Below are positions 1 to 6,731 of a DNA stretch of 8,566 nt, piece after piece. The stretch is from Candidatus Shapirobacteria bacterium (GTDB taxonomy: Bacteria > Patescibacteriota > Microgenomatia > UBA12405): the NCBI GenBank assembly GCA_023245435.1, contig JAHFKH010000001.1, positions 1 to 8,566 on the forward strand, written 5' to 3'. Position numbers and translations under genes: made by a program. Under the pieces are notes generated by a model. The model ran no database searches and was not told the DNA's origin. It was given only the letters and a program-made list of their open reading frames with translations. Positions within the stretch are counted from its first letter, which is position 1. Every line of letters begins with the position of its first letter.

Positions 1-186
1 GACGCTTTTGACTCTAGAAAATTTTATGGTGTAATAGAAGAAATTGCCCAAACTTCAGATCAATCATCGGTAGTTTTTTCCATTTCTGATAAAAGAGCGG
101 AAAAAGATTTTTCCATCAAAATTAAATATGATAATTATCCGGAATTATTAAATGGGATGTCTGCCAAAGCGTGGATTTATAAATAA
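1..186 (+). CDS. HlyD/EmrA-type membrane fusion protein, C-terminal end (partial)
   Basis: Frame 1 is open from the first base to TAA at 184-186 and gives 61 residues, so the gene begins outside the window. The segment reads like the last beta-barrel part of a periplasmic adaptor: FYGVIEEIAQTSD, a run of alternating hydrophobic and charged strand residues, then a terminal GMSAKAWIYK, similar to the 'G(M)xAxVxI' ending common in HlyD/EmrA proteins. The stop lies 2 nt before the ATG of a DHA2-type MFS exporter, and EmrA-EmrB-like pairs are usually encoded in this order. The likely role is therefore the adaptor of a tripartite or two-part efflux pump, anchored in the inner membrane. The assignment rests on a short tail plus context; another beta-rich C-terminus next to an MFS gene is possible. 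Confidence 0.6.
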   Translation, partial: DAFDSRKFYGVIEEIAQTSDQSSVVFSISDKRAEKDFSIKIKYDNYPELLNGMSAKAWIYK

Positions 187-188
187 AT

Positions 189-1679
189 ATGTCAGAAAAA
201 TCAGTAATAGAAAATCACCAATGGCTGGTTTTAGTCACTGTTATTGTCGGTACATTTTTAGGTCGTCTTGACCAGACAATCGTTAACTTGGCTTTACCAA
301 AAATAATTCAAGATTTTGGTATTACCGTTTCTTCTGCCGGTTGGATTGCTACCGCTTATATTTTAGCCAATGCAATTTTTGTGCCTGTTTGGGGGAAGCT
401 TGGTGATACTATTGGACGCAAAAAGGTATACATTTTTGGCTTTGTTGTTTTTATTATTGGCTCGGTATTGGCTGGATTATCTTGGAATTTAAGCTCGATG
501 ATCGTTTTTAGAATCATTCAAGCGATTGCCGGTTCTGCCGATTATCCTACTGCTATGGCAATTATTACTGTAACATTTCCAGCTGGCAAACAACGCACCC
601 AGGCTTTAGGTTTGTGGTCCGCGTCATTTGCGGCCGCCGCTGTCTTTGGGCCGTTAATCGGCGGGCCTTTAATTGATAATTTTAATTGGCGTTCAGTATT
701 TTTGATCAATTTGCCCGTTGGAATACTCGGCCTAGTAATGGCCATAAAATATATTAAAGAATCTGTTTCCGAAAAGAAAACCGTTATTTTTGATTGGTGG
801 GGAGCAATTACTTTGGGCGTGACCCTGTCCGCTTTAGTATTAGTTTTAGACAAGGGGATGGACTGGGGTTGGGTTTCTCTCAACAGTTCTATGGCTTATG
901 CAACTATGGTTATTTTTTCTATCATTTTTTATAGAATTGAAAAAAGTTGTCCCGAACCAATTGTTGATTTTAAATTCTTTAAAATTGGAACTTTTGTAAA
1001 CACTTTGACTAACAATTTTGTCGTTTTTATGGGAATGATGGGCGGAATATTTTTGATACCGGTATTTGCCTCTACCTATTTGGGTTTAAATGCTACTGAA
1101 ACTGGTTTATTATTTATGCCTATGGCCTTTATGATGATGGTGGCCTCGCCGTTAGGCGGACACTTTGCCGGAAAGGTGCAACCTCGTTACATTATTGCTG
1201 TTAGCACATTAGTGGCGGCGATAGGTTTATTTTTCTTTTCATTTCTTGACCCCAAATCAACGGTTTGGGATATTATCATACCATTAAGTATTATGGCGTT
1301 TGGTTTGGGTTTTGGTATGGCTCAACGCACCAGTTTAATTGCTTCAATTGTTCCAGAAAATGAAGTTGGTATTGCGTCGTCTATTTTAGCCTTAGTTAGA
1401 AATATTGCTGGCGCATTTGGCATCGCTCTTTTTGGCACAATCTTAAGCAATGCCACCAAAAACAACATATTAAAGATTGCTGATTATAGCACTTTGCGAT
1501 CCACCGACCCGACAATCGTCAGCCAATTTATTTCTTTAGTTACACTAAAGGCGCAAATAATGGCCTATGCTACTGTTTTTAAAATTTCCGCTTTGATTGT
1601 ATTGATTGGCGCTATTTTGGCTTTGCTAATAAAAGTTGAGCTGAAAAAAGACGGAGAAAAAATAATTATAATAGATTAA
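189..1679 (+). CDS. DHA2-family MFS drug:proton exporter (EmrB/QacA-like, 14 TM)
   Basis: A complete 496-residue protein, the usual length for 14-TM DHA2 transporters, which export drugs, dyes or metabolites across the inner membrane in exchange for protons. Visible family motifs are motif D1 LDQTIVNLALP (about 27-37) with its membrane-buried Asp, motif A GKLGDTIGRKKV (69-80) in the loop between TM2 and TM3, the antiporter motif C GPLIGGPLID (154-163), and NFNWRSVFLINLPVG (164-178), typical of EmrB-like proteins. Hydrophobic segments run through the whole length with a short charged tail. The ATG at 189 follows the upstream stop by 2 nt and has no Shine-Dalgarno site; translational coupling is likely. 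The adjacent adaptor-like gene supports an EmrAB-type pump. The substrate cannot be told from sequence. Family confidence is high. Confidence 0.93.
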   Translation: MSEKSVIENHQWLVLVTVIVGTFLGRLDQTIVNLALPKIIQDFGITVSSAGWIATAYILANAIFVPVWGKLGDTIGRKKVYIFGFVVFIIGSVLAGLSWNLSSMIVFRIIQAIAGSADYPTAMAIITVTFPAGKQRTQALGLWSASFAAAAVFGPLIGGPLIDNFNWRSVFLINLPVGILGLVMAIKYIKESVSEKKTVIFDWWGAITLGVTLSALVLVLDKGMDWGWVSLNSSMAYATMVIFSIIFYRIEKSCPEPIVDFKFFKIGTFVNTLTNNFVVFMGMMGGIFLIPVFASTYLGLNATETGLLFMPMAFMMMVASPLGGHFAGKVQPRYIIAVSTLVAAIGLFFFSFLDPKSTVWDIIIPLSIMAFGLGFGMAQRTSLIASIVPENEVGIASSILALVRNIAGAFGIALFGTILSNATKNNILKIADYSTLRSTDPTIVSQFISLVTLKAQIMAYATVFKISALIVLIGAILALLIKVELKKDGEKIIIID

Positions 1680-1692
1680 ATTGATTATAAGT

Positions 1693-2067
1693 ATGTCTAT
1701 ATTTTTAAAAAACTTTTTTAAATTTTTTAGCTCAATTTTGAGAGGGTTAAAAGATGTCAAATTTCGAGGTCTTTTGGTTTTTGTATTGATTATTTTGTTA
1801 ATAGGTACAATTTTTTATCATAATATTGAAAAATGGAACTGGATTGATTCTTTTTATTTTAGCTCTATCTCTTTAACCACCGTAGGTTATGGTGACTTAG
1901 CCCCAAAAACAGATATTGGAAAATTATTTACTGTGTTTTATATTTTTTCAGGTGTAGGAGTGATTCTTGGTTTTATTACTTCTGTGGCTAACAAAGCGCA
2001 CGAAAAGGGCGTGTTCGAAAATTTATTAGATAAAAACATCGCGGATAAACAGCAAAACGGAAAATGA
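1693..2067 (+). CDS. Two-TM potassium channel (Ion_trans_2 type)
   Basis: A 124-residue protein carrying the potassium selectivity filter TTVGYGD (residues 62-68). A first TM helix lies at about 25-43, a pore helix at about 50-61, and a second TM helix at about 77-98. This is the minimal KcsA/MthK-like pore that works as a tetramer in the inner membrane. The C-terminal tail after TM2 is only about 26 residues and charged, so there is no RCK/TrkA ligand-binding domain and gating is not evident. I chose ATG 1693; an in-frame TTG at 1681, directly after the MFS stop (1677-1679), would add four residues and cannot be excluded. No clear Shine-Dalgarno site precedes either. It ends in TGA, which shows TGA is a stop here. 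The short gap suggests co-transcription with the exporter. Confidence 0.88.
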   Translation: MSIFLKNFFKFFSSILRGLKDVKFRGLLVFVLIILLIGTIFYHNIEKWNWIDSFYFSSISLTTVGYGDLAPKTDIGKLFTVFYIFSGVGVILGFITSVANKAHEKGVFENLLDKNIADKQQNGK

Positions 2068-2130
2068 CAAGTAAGTAATGTTGTATTAGGCACTTAAAAT
2101 ATTTTCTTATGTTAAAAAATAAATTTTTAG

Positions 2131-2304
2131 TTCTACTGTTTGCAATCACGAGTCGAGCGGTGTAAAATTAAATTTAGCGGTGCGCTGACAAAAAGCCAGC
2201 ACAAAAAAATACTCCATCGGCGAGGACAAGAAGTGTTCTGTGCGCTTAATGTCTAGCATGCCATTCGTCTCATTAAACGTCTTTTAGAGGAGTTTGAAGC
2301 CTAA
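2131..2304 (+). other. Higher-GC unexplained stretch: possible broken coding remnant or structured RNA
   Basis: This is the core of the 292-nt gap between the channel and the flavin reductase. GC is about 45% (27 of 60 bases in 2221-2280), against about 15% in 1681-1740. Read in the frame of 2131, it is open except for one TAG at 2254-2256 and ends at TAA 2302-2304. After the TAG it encodes HAIRLIKRLLEEFEA, which looks protein-like. No ATG occurs in this frame. The opposite strand has a 37-codon ORF (ATG 2257-2259, stop 2146-2148) containing RTEHFLSSPMEYFFVLAFC. A short + strand ORF (2109-2165, 18 aa) looks like a signal-peptide start but ends at once. Inverted repeats such as TTAATG/CATTAA (2246-2251, 2271-2276) are weak. 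I cannot tell a decayed gene from an RNA or a mobile-element end. Confidence 0.3.
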
Positions 2305-2359
2305 GAAAAAACAAAAACATAAGGTCTTTTATTTATTAAACTAAATCACTACAAAATAT

Positions 2360-2947
2360 ATGAACAAAACAACACTCGACATTAAAGTAATTGCCGGTAG
2401 CACTCGCGAAGGTCGCTTTAGCGACAAGGCCGCCCTGTGGATCGTCGAAGAAATCAAAAAACAAGAAGGGGTCGCGGTAGAAATGCTTGACCTGCGCGAC
2501 TACGAGATGCCATTTTTTAACGAACCGATGAGTCCAGGATTCAAGCAAGAACCATACAAGAACGAAGCTGTCACTCGCTTTACCAAAAAAATTGCCGAGG
2601 GGGACGCCTTTGTCATCGTTACGCCGGAATACAACCACGGTACCTCTGGTGTGTTAAAGAACGCGCTTGATTGGGTTTATCCGGAATGGAATAATAAACC
2701 AGTTGCGTTTGTAAGCTATGGAGGCGTCGGCGGAGCGCGTGCCACAGAACAGCTACGTTTAAACGCCATTGAACTTCAAATGGCTCCAATTAGAAACTCT
2801 GTGCATATTCCAGGCGAGCAGTATTTCCAAGTATTATTTGGCAAGATGGATGTTAAAGAACTTTTTGCGTCGGTCTCAAAGCAAGCAGAAACGATGATAC
2901 CACAGCTTTTGTGGTGGACGCGTGCTCTCAAAAACGCTCGTGGATAA
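2360..2947 (+). CDS. NADPH-dependent FMN reductase-family flavoprotein
   Basis: A 195-residue protein of the flavodoxin-like NAD(P)H:FMN/quinone reductase family, a soluble cytoplasmic enzyme that reduces FMN or small electron acceptors such as quinones, azo or nitro compounds. The phosphate-binding loop GSTREGR (13-19) follows the first beta strand. TPEYNHG (88-94), followed by SGVLKNALDW, is the characteristic flavin-ring contact, and SYGGVGGARA (119-128) is the third conserved segment. Length is normal and the gene is intact. ATG 2360 fits the start of the first strand; no Shine-Dalgarno site is visible. Base composition differs from its neighbours: 32 of 60 bases are G/C in 2401-2460 versus 23 of 60 in 241-300 of the MFS gene, with many GTC, CGC and GCC codons, suggesting transfer from another genome. 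It is convergent with the ABC ATPase gene; the 102-nt gap (2948-3049) shows no clear terminator hairpin. Confidence 0.93.
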   Translation: MNKTTLDIKVIAGSTREGRFSDKAALWIVEEIKKQEGVAVEMLDLRDYEMPFFNEPMSPGFKQEPYKNEAVTRFTKKIAEGDAFVIVTPEYNHGTSGVLKNALDWVYPEWNNKPVAFVSYGGVGGARATEQLRLNAIELQMAPIRNSVHIPGEQYFQVLFGKMDVKELFASVSKQAETMIPQLLWWTRALKNARG

Positions 2948-3049
2948 AAACAGTGAAAACATAAATAACTACAATTACTAATATCCTTATCCTTTAAAAA
3001 ATTTCAGATATAGTTTTAGTCCCCTTTTACTTTTTTGATATATTATTTT

Positions 3050-3757
3050 TTACAGTTTTGACGATATTTCTTTAAATGTTTGTTCTTCTTTTTCAAGAAG
3101 CCCATCCTTAAACCAAAGAACTCTATCTACGTATTTACGGTCATCTAGTTCATGCGTAACCAAAATAATTGTTTGCCCTAATTCTTTATTTAATTTTTTA
3201 AAAAGTTCCAAAATTTCTTTTGAGGAATTAGTGTCTAAATTCGCCGTCGGTTCATCGGCAAACAAAATTTTAGGGTTATTGATCAAAGCCCTGGCGATTG
3301 CCACTCTCTGCTGTTCGCCACCAGATAATTCGTTGGGGCGGTGATCGACACGTTCTTTTAAACCAACCTTGTCAAGCATTTCAATCGCTCTATCTTTATA
3401 ATCCCGCTTCGAGCCGTTCAAGGCAAAAGCAGGTAACAAAACATTTTCCAAAGCTGTTAATTCAAAAATTAACGCATACTCTTGAAAAACATAACCCAAA
3501 CGTTGAAGTCGAAATAAAGTTTTTTCATGGTCACTCAATTTTGAAACATCTACCTCGTCAATTACTATTTCTCCATTTGTGGGTGAATCCAAAAGACCCA
3601 ACTGATGAAGCAAGGTGGATTTTCCACTACCACTTTTCCCCATAATTGCCACGAACTCACCCTCTTTAATTTCAAAACTGACCCCCCTAAGAGCATGCGT
3701 TGGCACCTTACCGGGGTATGTTTTTTCTAAATTTTTAACCCTAATATCAATATTCAT
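3050..3757 (-). CDS. ABC transporter ATP-binding protein (LolD/MacB/FtsE-like)
   Basis: A cytoplasmic ATPase subunit of 235 residues that should power the adjacent FtsX/MacB-type permease. All ABC motifs are present: Walker A GKSGSGKST (40-48), Q-loop Gln at about 92 in VFQEYAL, signature LSGGE (144-148), Walker B ILFADEP (164-170), D-loop ANLD, and H-loop His at about 192 in LVTHE. Overall form (ATHALRGVSFEI-like start, short length) matches the MacB/LolD/FtsE subgroup, which drives mechanotransmission rather than a classical import route. The frame is open up to 3817, but I chose ATG 3755-3757: the extra 20 residues would overlap the end of the permease gene and are unlike the family, while MNIDIRVKNLEKTYPG fits well. 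The permease stop (3769) is 11 nt upstream. No Shine-Dalgarno site is seen, so coupling to the permease is likely. Confidence 0.92.
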   Translation of the reverse strand: MNIDIRVKNLEKTYPGKVPTHALRGVSFEIKEGEFVAIMGKSGSGKSTLLHQLGLLDSPTNGEIVIDEVDVSKLSDHEKTLFRLQRLGYVFQEYALIFELTALENVLLPAFALNGSKRDYKDRAIEMLDKVGLKERVDHRPNELSGGEQQRVAIARALINNPKILFADEPTANLDTNSSKEILELFKKLNKELGQTIILVTHELDDRKYVDRVLWFKDGLLEKEEQTFKEISSKL

Positions 3758-3768
3758 ATTTTTTTTAT

Positions 3769-5001
3769 TTAAGCGCCCCAAATTGCTTTTAAAATATTCT
3801 CCCTGACCGCACGCCATGCTGGTACAAAGCCAGCCACTAAAGAAGCAACCAAAAGACTGATTATACTTTGCATCACTTGGGCTTGTTTTATAGTCAAGGA
3901 CACATCACCAATCGGCAAAATAATGGGGTGGCTTATAAAATACGGATTAACAAAACAGAACATTATGATTGAACCAAATACAATACCGAAAATGGCGTAA
4001 AAAAATGCCTGTAAAACATAAGAGGTTATAATTATATTTTCTTTGATTCCAATGGCTTTGAGGATACCTATTTGACGTCTTTTGTTTACCGTATTGACAT
4101 AAATCAAAATAAAAATCGTGGTAGCGGCAACCGCTAAACCGATACCACTGACTATATCAACGATTAAACCAAAACTGCCCGTAATACTATTAATCATAGT
4201 AGTATATTCAGACCATTTTCTAACTTTTAAATTAGGGGCTATTTCTTTGATTTGTTCAATATATTTGTCTTCATTACCAGTTTTATCAATTTTAACCACA
4301 ATCTGCGATGCTCGATCGTCTGAAAGTCCTAAAATAGACCGGGCCTCTTTAGCAGTAATATAGGCATTTTGGTCGACAAGAAGAAATTTAACCTTAGAAA
4401 CACCGCGGATAGTGTATTTTCTGTTTATCCCATTACCAAAATTTACAAATACATTTTCACCGACTTCCGCGCCGCCAAGACTTTTTATTTCTTCAGCTGC
4501 CCCATATCCACCGGCGATATCTGCTCCCAAAACAATATCACCATTTCCTATTCCTTCTAAATAATCACCGGCAATAATATGTTCGGAAATCCCGGTAACT
4601 GCTGGCTCTTCTTCTGGGTCAACTCCAATAATCGGCCATGAACCATATTTCCATTGGCCGTCTTTATTTTTATCATACGCGAAAGTGGCCATAAAATTAT
4701 AGTGTGCCACTGTTGCAACCACACCCGGGAGATTTTCAATCCGTTGTCTCAGTTCTTTTGTGTGCACAATATAATTTTTTCTTGTCGGTTCCTCCTGTGG
4801 ATCAATAACGATGTTGGCTATAGAATTATTGATAAGCTGGTTATTCAAAGTAGTTGTTACCCCGTTCAGAATAGAGGCAAGAAAAACCAAATTTACAAAA
4901 GCCAACGAGAGAATGAAAATCATTAAAACAATGGTACTTTTGTGCCCATTTACAATTGATTTATATCCTAAAAAAAATGCTACTTTTAAATCTTTCTTCA
5001 T
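3769..5001 (-). CDS. ABC transporter permease (MacB_PCD plus FtsX domains)
   Basis: A 410-residue inner-membrane permease with the four-TM layout of the MacB/LolC/FtsX group. TM1 lies at about 22-46, followed by a large extracytoplasmic region (about 47-275) that corresponds to the MacB core domain, then three C-terminal TM segments at about 279-304, 326-352 and 376-396. The FtsX-type cytoplasmic coupling motif KRRQIGILKAIGI (307-319) follows TM2, and the C-terminus has PAWRAVRENILKAI, the usual 'P..A.r..p..al' ending. Such permeases move lipoproteins, peptides, lipids or drugs out of the membrane with help from the ATPase encoded just downstream. On the coding strand TAGGAAG lies about 10 nt before the ATG, the nearest thing to a Shine-Dalgarno site in this operon. 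The gap to the upstream patatin gene is 31 nt. Confidence 0.9.
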   Translation of the reverse strand: MKKDLKVAFFLGYKSIVNGHKSTIVLMIFILSLAFVNLVFLASILNGVTTTLNNQLINNSIANIVIDPQEEPTRKNYIVHTKELRQRIENLPGVVATVAHYNFMATFAYDKNKDGQWKYGSWPIIGVDPEEEPAVTGISEHIIAGDYLEGIGNGDIVLGADIAGGYGAAEEIKSLGGAEVGENVFVNFGNGINRKYTIRGVSKVKFLLVDQNAYITAKEARSILGLSDDRASQIVVKIDKTGNEDKYIEQIKEIAPNLKVRKWSEYTTMINSITGSFGLIVDIVSGIGLAVAATTIFILIYVNTVNKRRQIGILKAIGIKENIIITSYVLQAFFYAIFGIVFGSIIMFCFVNPYFISHPIILPIGDVSLTIKQAQVMQSIISLLVASLVAGFVPAWRAVRENILKAIWGA

Positions 5002-5032
5002 AATATCTAAACTTCCTAAATTCTATGGACTT

Positions 5033-5821
5033 TCAATGTATCAATTCTTTAAGTTTAAGTAGCATTTGTTTCATTGCTTTCTCCCCAGCCAAAATTTTAT
5101 TCTGGCCATTTACAAATTGATACCAATAACTTTTTCCAGCGTCTATCTCAATAGCCACATCGGCAGTTGCTGTATTAAGAAGTGCTAGATGATGTCTCAA
5201 TATATTTAAAGAATCATTGGCAATATCAAACCATCCAGGATTCCATTTTTCATCAAAATAGTGTTTATCTAGATTAACAGCAATAACTATATCAGCACCC
5301 ATATTTCTAACAATTTCTACCGGAACAGGTGCAGACAAACCACCGTCAGCCAATGTTTTTCCGTCTATTTCAACAGGTTTGAAAATTATAGGAATGGACA
5401 TGCTGGCTCTGATAGACGGTGCCATTTTACCTTTGTCTAAAACTTTAATTTCTCCTGTTTTTAAATCTGTAGCCACGGCTACAAACGGTATTTTGCAATC
5501 CTCAAATTTTTTCCCGTCAATATAACTTTCTATAAAGGCTTTTACTTTTTCTCCGCCTAGTAATCCATTCCTTAAACTCGGATCAGACAAAACTGAAAAC
5601 ACTCTGTGCCAATCAGTGCTAAGAGTAATTTCTTCCATTTCTCTTGTAGTCAAACCAGAAGCATAAAATCCTCCAACCATGGCACCGATGCTTGATCCAG
5701 CAATGAAATCAATTGGAATGTTATTTTCTTCTAGAACTTTAATAACACCAATATGAGCCAGCCCTCTTGCCCCGCCGCTTCCTAATGCCAAGCCAATTTT
5801 GGGTCGTTTTATTTCTGTCAT
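5033..5821 (-). CDS. Patatin-like phospholipase (RssA/NTE-type)
   Basis: A 262-residue serine hydrolase of the patatin family, expected to cleave acyl esters of phospholipids or related lipids using a Ser-Asp dyad. The oxyanion-hole loop GSGGARG is at 14-20, the nucleophile elbow GSSIG at 42-46 puts the catalytic serine at Ser44, and the second active-site motif DGG is at 159-161 (Asp159). All key residues are intact, and the length fits short bacterial members. No signal peptide, lipobox or TM segment is visible, so it is probably cytoplasmic or peripheral to the membrane. It starts 8 nt after the stop of the upstream gene and lies 31 nt before the ABC permease, so it is part of the same transcript. 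The neighbours suggest a role in envelope lipid turnover; its actual substrate is unknown. It ends in TGA. Confidence 0.93.
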   Translation of the reverse strand: MTEIKRPKIGLALGSGGARGLAHIGVIKVLEENNIPIDFIAGSSIGAMVGGFYASGLTTREMEEITLSTDWHRVFSVLSDPSLRNGLLGGEKVKAFIESYIDGKKFEDCKIPFVAVATDLKTGEIKVLDKGKMAPSIRASMSIPIIFKPVEIDGKTLADGGLSAPVPVEIVRNMGADIVIAVNLDKHYFDEKWNPGWFDIANDSLNILRHHLALLNTATADVAIEIDAGKSYWYQFVNGQNKILAGEKAMKQMLLKLKELIH

Positions 5822-5829
5822 AGCAAAAA

Positions 5830-6420
5830 TTATTGTTTTTTAAATGCTTTCACATCGTTGAATTTTTCGTTCCATTCCTCAGGATTGCCATAATCAGCAA
5901 AATCAGGATACCAGTCATGGTGGAATTTTGGGTTATGGGCGGCTTTGATGGGACACCAATATCTTTCTGTGCGAGCGGCAATTTCTAAAGCATAAGCAAA
6001 AAAACCATTCACGTAACTGCAATACAAGCAATTAACTTTTTGAACGACGTTAAGATAATCAAGAAATTTTCTGTCATATACAATATAATCAGCTCTTTTA
6101 ACCTTGGGGATGCCATATAGCGGAAAAGCCGCCCAATGATAAATAGTAATAAACACGTCCATTATTACCGTCGGAATAATCATCATATAGATGAATGGCA
6201 TAGATAGAAAATGGCGGATATTTTTAGGAACAATATACTTCCAAGCGGGGATACGTAAACGTTTATTTCGTTCTTTAATTTTTTTAAGAAAAATTATCTT
6301 TTTTTGGTTTATTACAAAGCCATACTTTTCTGCTAATTTTGAATATTCCACACTTAAAATTTTATTTAGAGCGTTTATTTTATCAATTAAAATTTTTATT
6401 TTGGTGTCCATAGTTATCAT
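5830..6420 (-). CDS. Unnamed membrane protein with CxxC and WCPIK motifs
   Basis: A 196-residue protein. From memory it resembles an uncharacterised family found in many proteobacteria, but I cannot name a family number. The first 55 residues are charged and probably helical or coiled. A hydrophobic segment at about 74-100 forms one long or two short membrane spans, followed by PLYGIPKVKRADYIVYDR. Then come CLYC (Cys131, Cys134), ARTERYWCPIK (150-159, with Cys156) and His162, a set of residues that could bind a metal or form disulphides; this is inference. The tail is rich in aromatic and acidic residues. An alternative ATG at codon 4 (6409-6411) exists; neither start has a Shine-Dalgarno site. 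The stop is 8 nt before the patatin start, so the two are likely translated together and may act on the same lipid. Confidence 0.8.
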   Translation of the reverse strand: MITMDTKIKILIDKINALNKILSVEYSKLAEKYGFVINQKKIIFLKKIKERNKRLRIPAWKYIVPKNIRHFLSMPFIYMMIIPTVIMDVFITIYHWAAFPLYGIPKVKRADYIVYDRKFLDYLNVVQKVNCLYCSYVNGFFAYALEIAARTERYWCPIKAAHNPKFHHDWYPDFADYGNPEEWNEKFNDVKAFKKQ

Positions 6421-6459
6421 TTAAATTCTAATCAAAACATGAAAGTTATGATATCATTT

Positions 6460-6499
6460 GTCGCTCTATTATTTATCAAAGTAATTTTAATAGAGCGAC
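6460..6499. repeat. Perfect 12-bp inverted repeat
   Basis: GTCGCTCTATTA at 6460-6471 is matched exactly by TAATAGAGCGAC at 6488-6499, separated by 16 nt. It sits in the 95-nt gap between the small membrane protein gene and the CxxC membrane protein gene, about 40 nt upstream of the latter's start. No T-run follows on either strand, so it is not a standard intrinsic terminator. It could be an RNA hairpin that adjusts expression or protects a processed end in the operon, or a binding site for a dimeric regulator, although the 40-nt span is long for one. Confidence 0.75.
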
Positions 6500-6515
6500 T
6501 AAAATACTACAACTA

Positions 6516-6650
6516 TTAAAATGGCCATTGTTTTGACTTCCACGCCCACACTAAATAAGCAGCCACGGCAACTACCACAATTACTCCTATCCCAATTCCA
6601 ATAGTCGCGGAACTTGTCCAATCAATGTTGGAAAAAAAACTTGTTGACAT
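6516..6650 (-). CDS. Small single-TM membrane protein (44 aa)
   Basis: ATG at 6648-6650 opens a 44-codon frame ending at TAA 6516-6518. The first 15 residues (MSTSFFSNIDWTSSA) are polar, followed by one strongly hydrophobic segment at about 16-37 (TIGIGIGVIVVVAVAAYLVW) and a short basic end WKSKQWPF. This gives an N-out or N-in single-pass protein of the kind that often accompanies transport or envelope complexes. Glycine at every second position early in the helix (GIGIG) could allow helix packing. It lies on the same strand between the glycosyltransferase (81 nt upstream) and the CxxC membrane protein (95 nt downstream). No Shine-Dalgarno site is visible, and I recognise no family. Support comes from the clean TM pattern and from filling an otherwise empty gap. 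Confidence 0.6.
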   Translation of the reverse strand: MSTSFFSNIDWTSSATIGIGIGVIVVVAVAAYLVWAWKSKQWPF

Positions 6651-6680
6651 AGTTTATTATGTTTGATGTACTAATTTATA

Positions 6681-6699
6681 TAACCCTTAAGGTGGGTTA
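6681..6699. repeat. Small hairpin between glycosyltransferase and small membrane protein genes
   Basis: TAACCC (6681-6686) and GGGTTA (6694-6699) can form a 6-bp stem with a 7-nt loop, located 33 nt beyond the glycosyltransferase stop and 31 nt before the small protein's ATG. No T-run follows on the - strand, so it would be at most a weak terminator or a processing site. The same TAACCC/GGGTTA core occurs in the strong terminator at 8269-8300. Confidence 0.35.
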
Positions 6700-6731
6700 A
6701 TCCTCGACCTTTGAAATAAAATGATAATCTA

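Noticed and set aside
542..883. 113-codon ORF antisense to the MFS exporter
   Set aside because: It lies fully inside a clear transporter gene, shows no domain pattern, and is a shadow of the coding frame on the other strand.
2068..2079. AGTAAGTAA resembling one arm of the TetR operator
   Set aside because: Only a single half-site with a mismatch and no partner arm nearby; it is expected by chance in AT-rich DNA.
2336..2638. 100-codon ORF antisense to the flavin reductase
   Set aside because: It overlaps the conserved reductase motifs, and the reductase is unmistakable on the other strand.
2948..3049. Terminator for the convergent flavin reductase and ABC ATPase genes
   Set aside because: T-runs are present, but I could find no stable stem in front of them on either strand.
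3758..3817. N-terminal extension of the ABC ATPase frame up to an ATG at 3817
   Set aside because: The added 20 residues overlap the end of the permease gene, are unlike ATPase N-termini, and an ATG at 3755-3757 begins exactly where the family's first strand begins.
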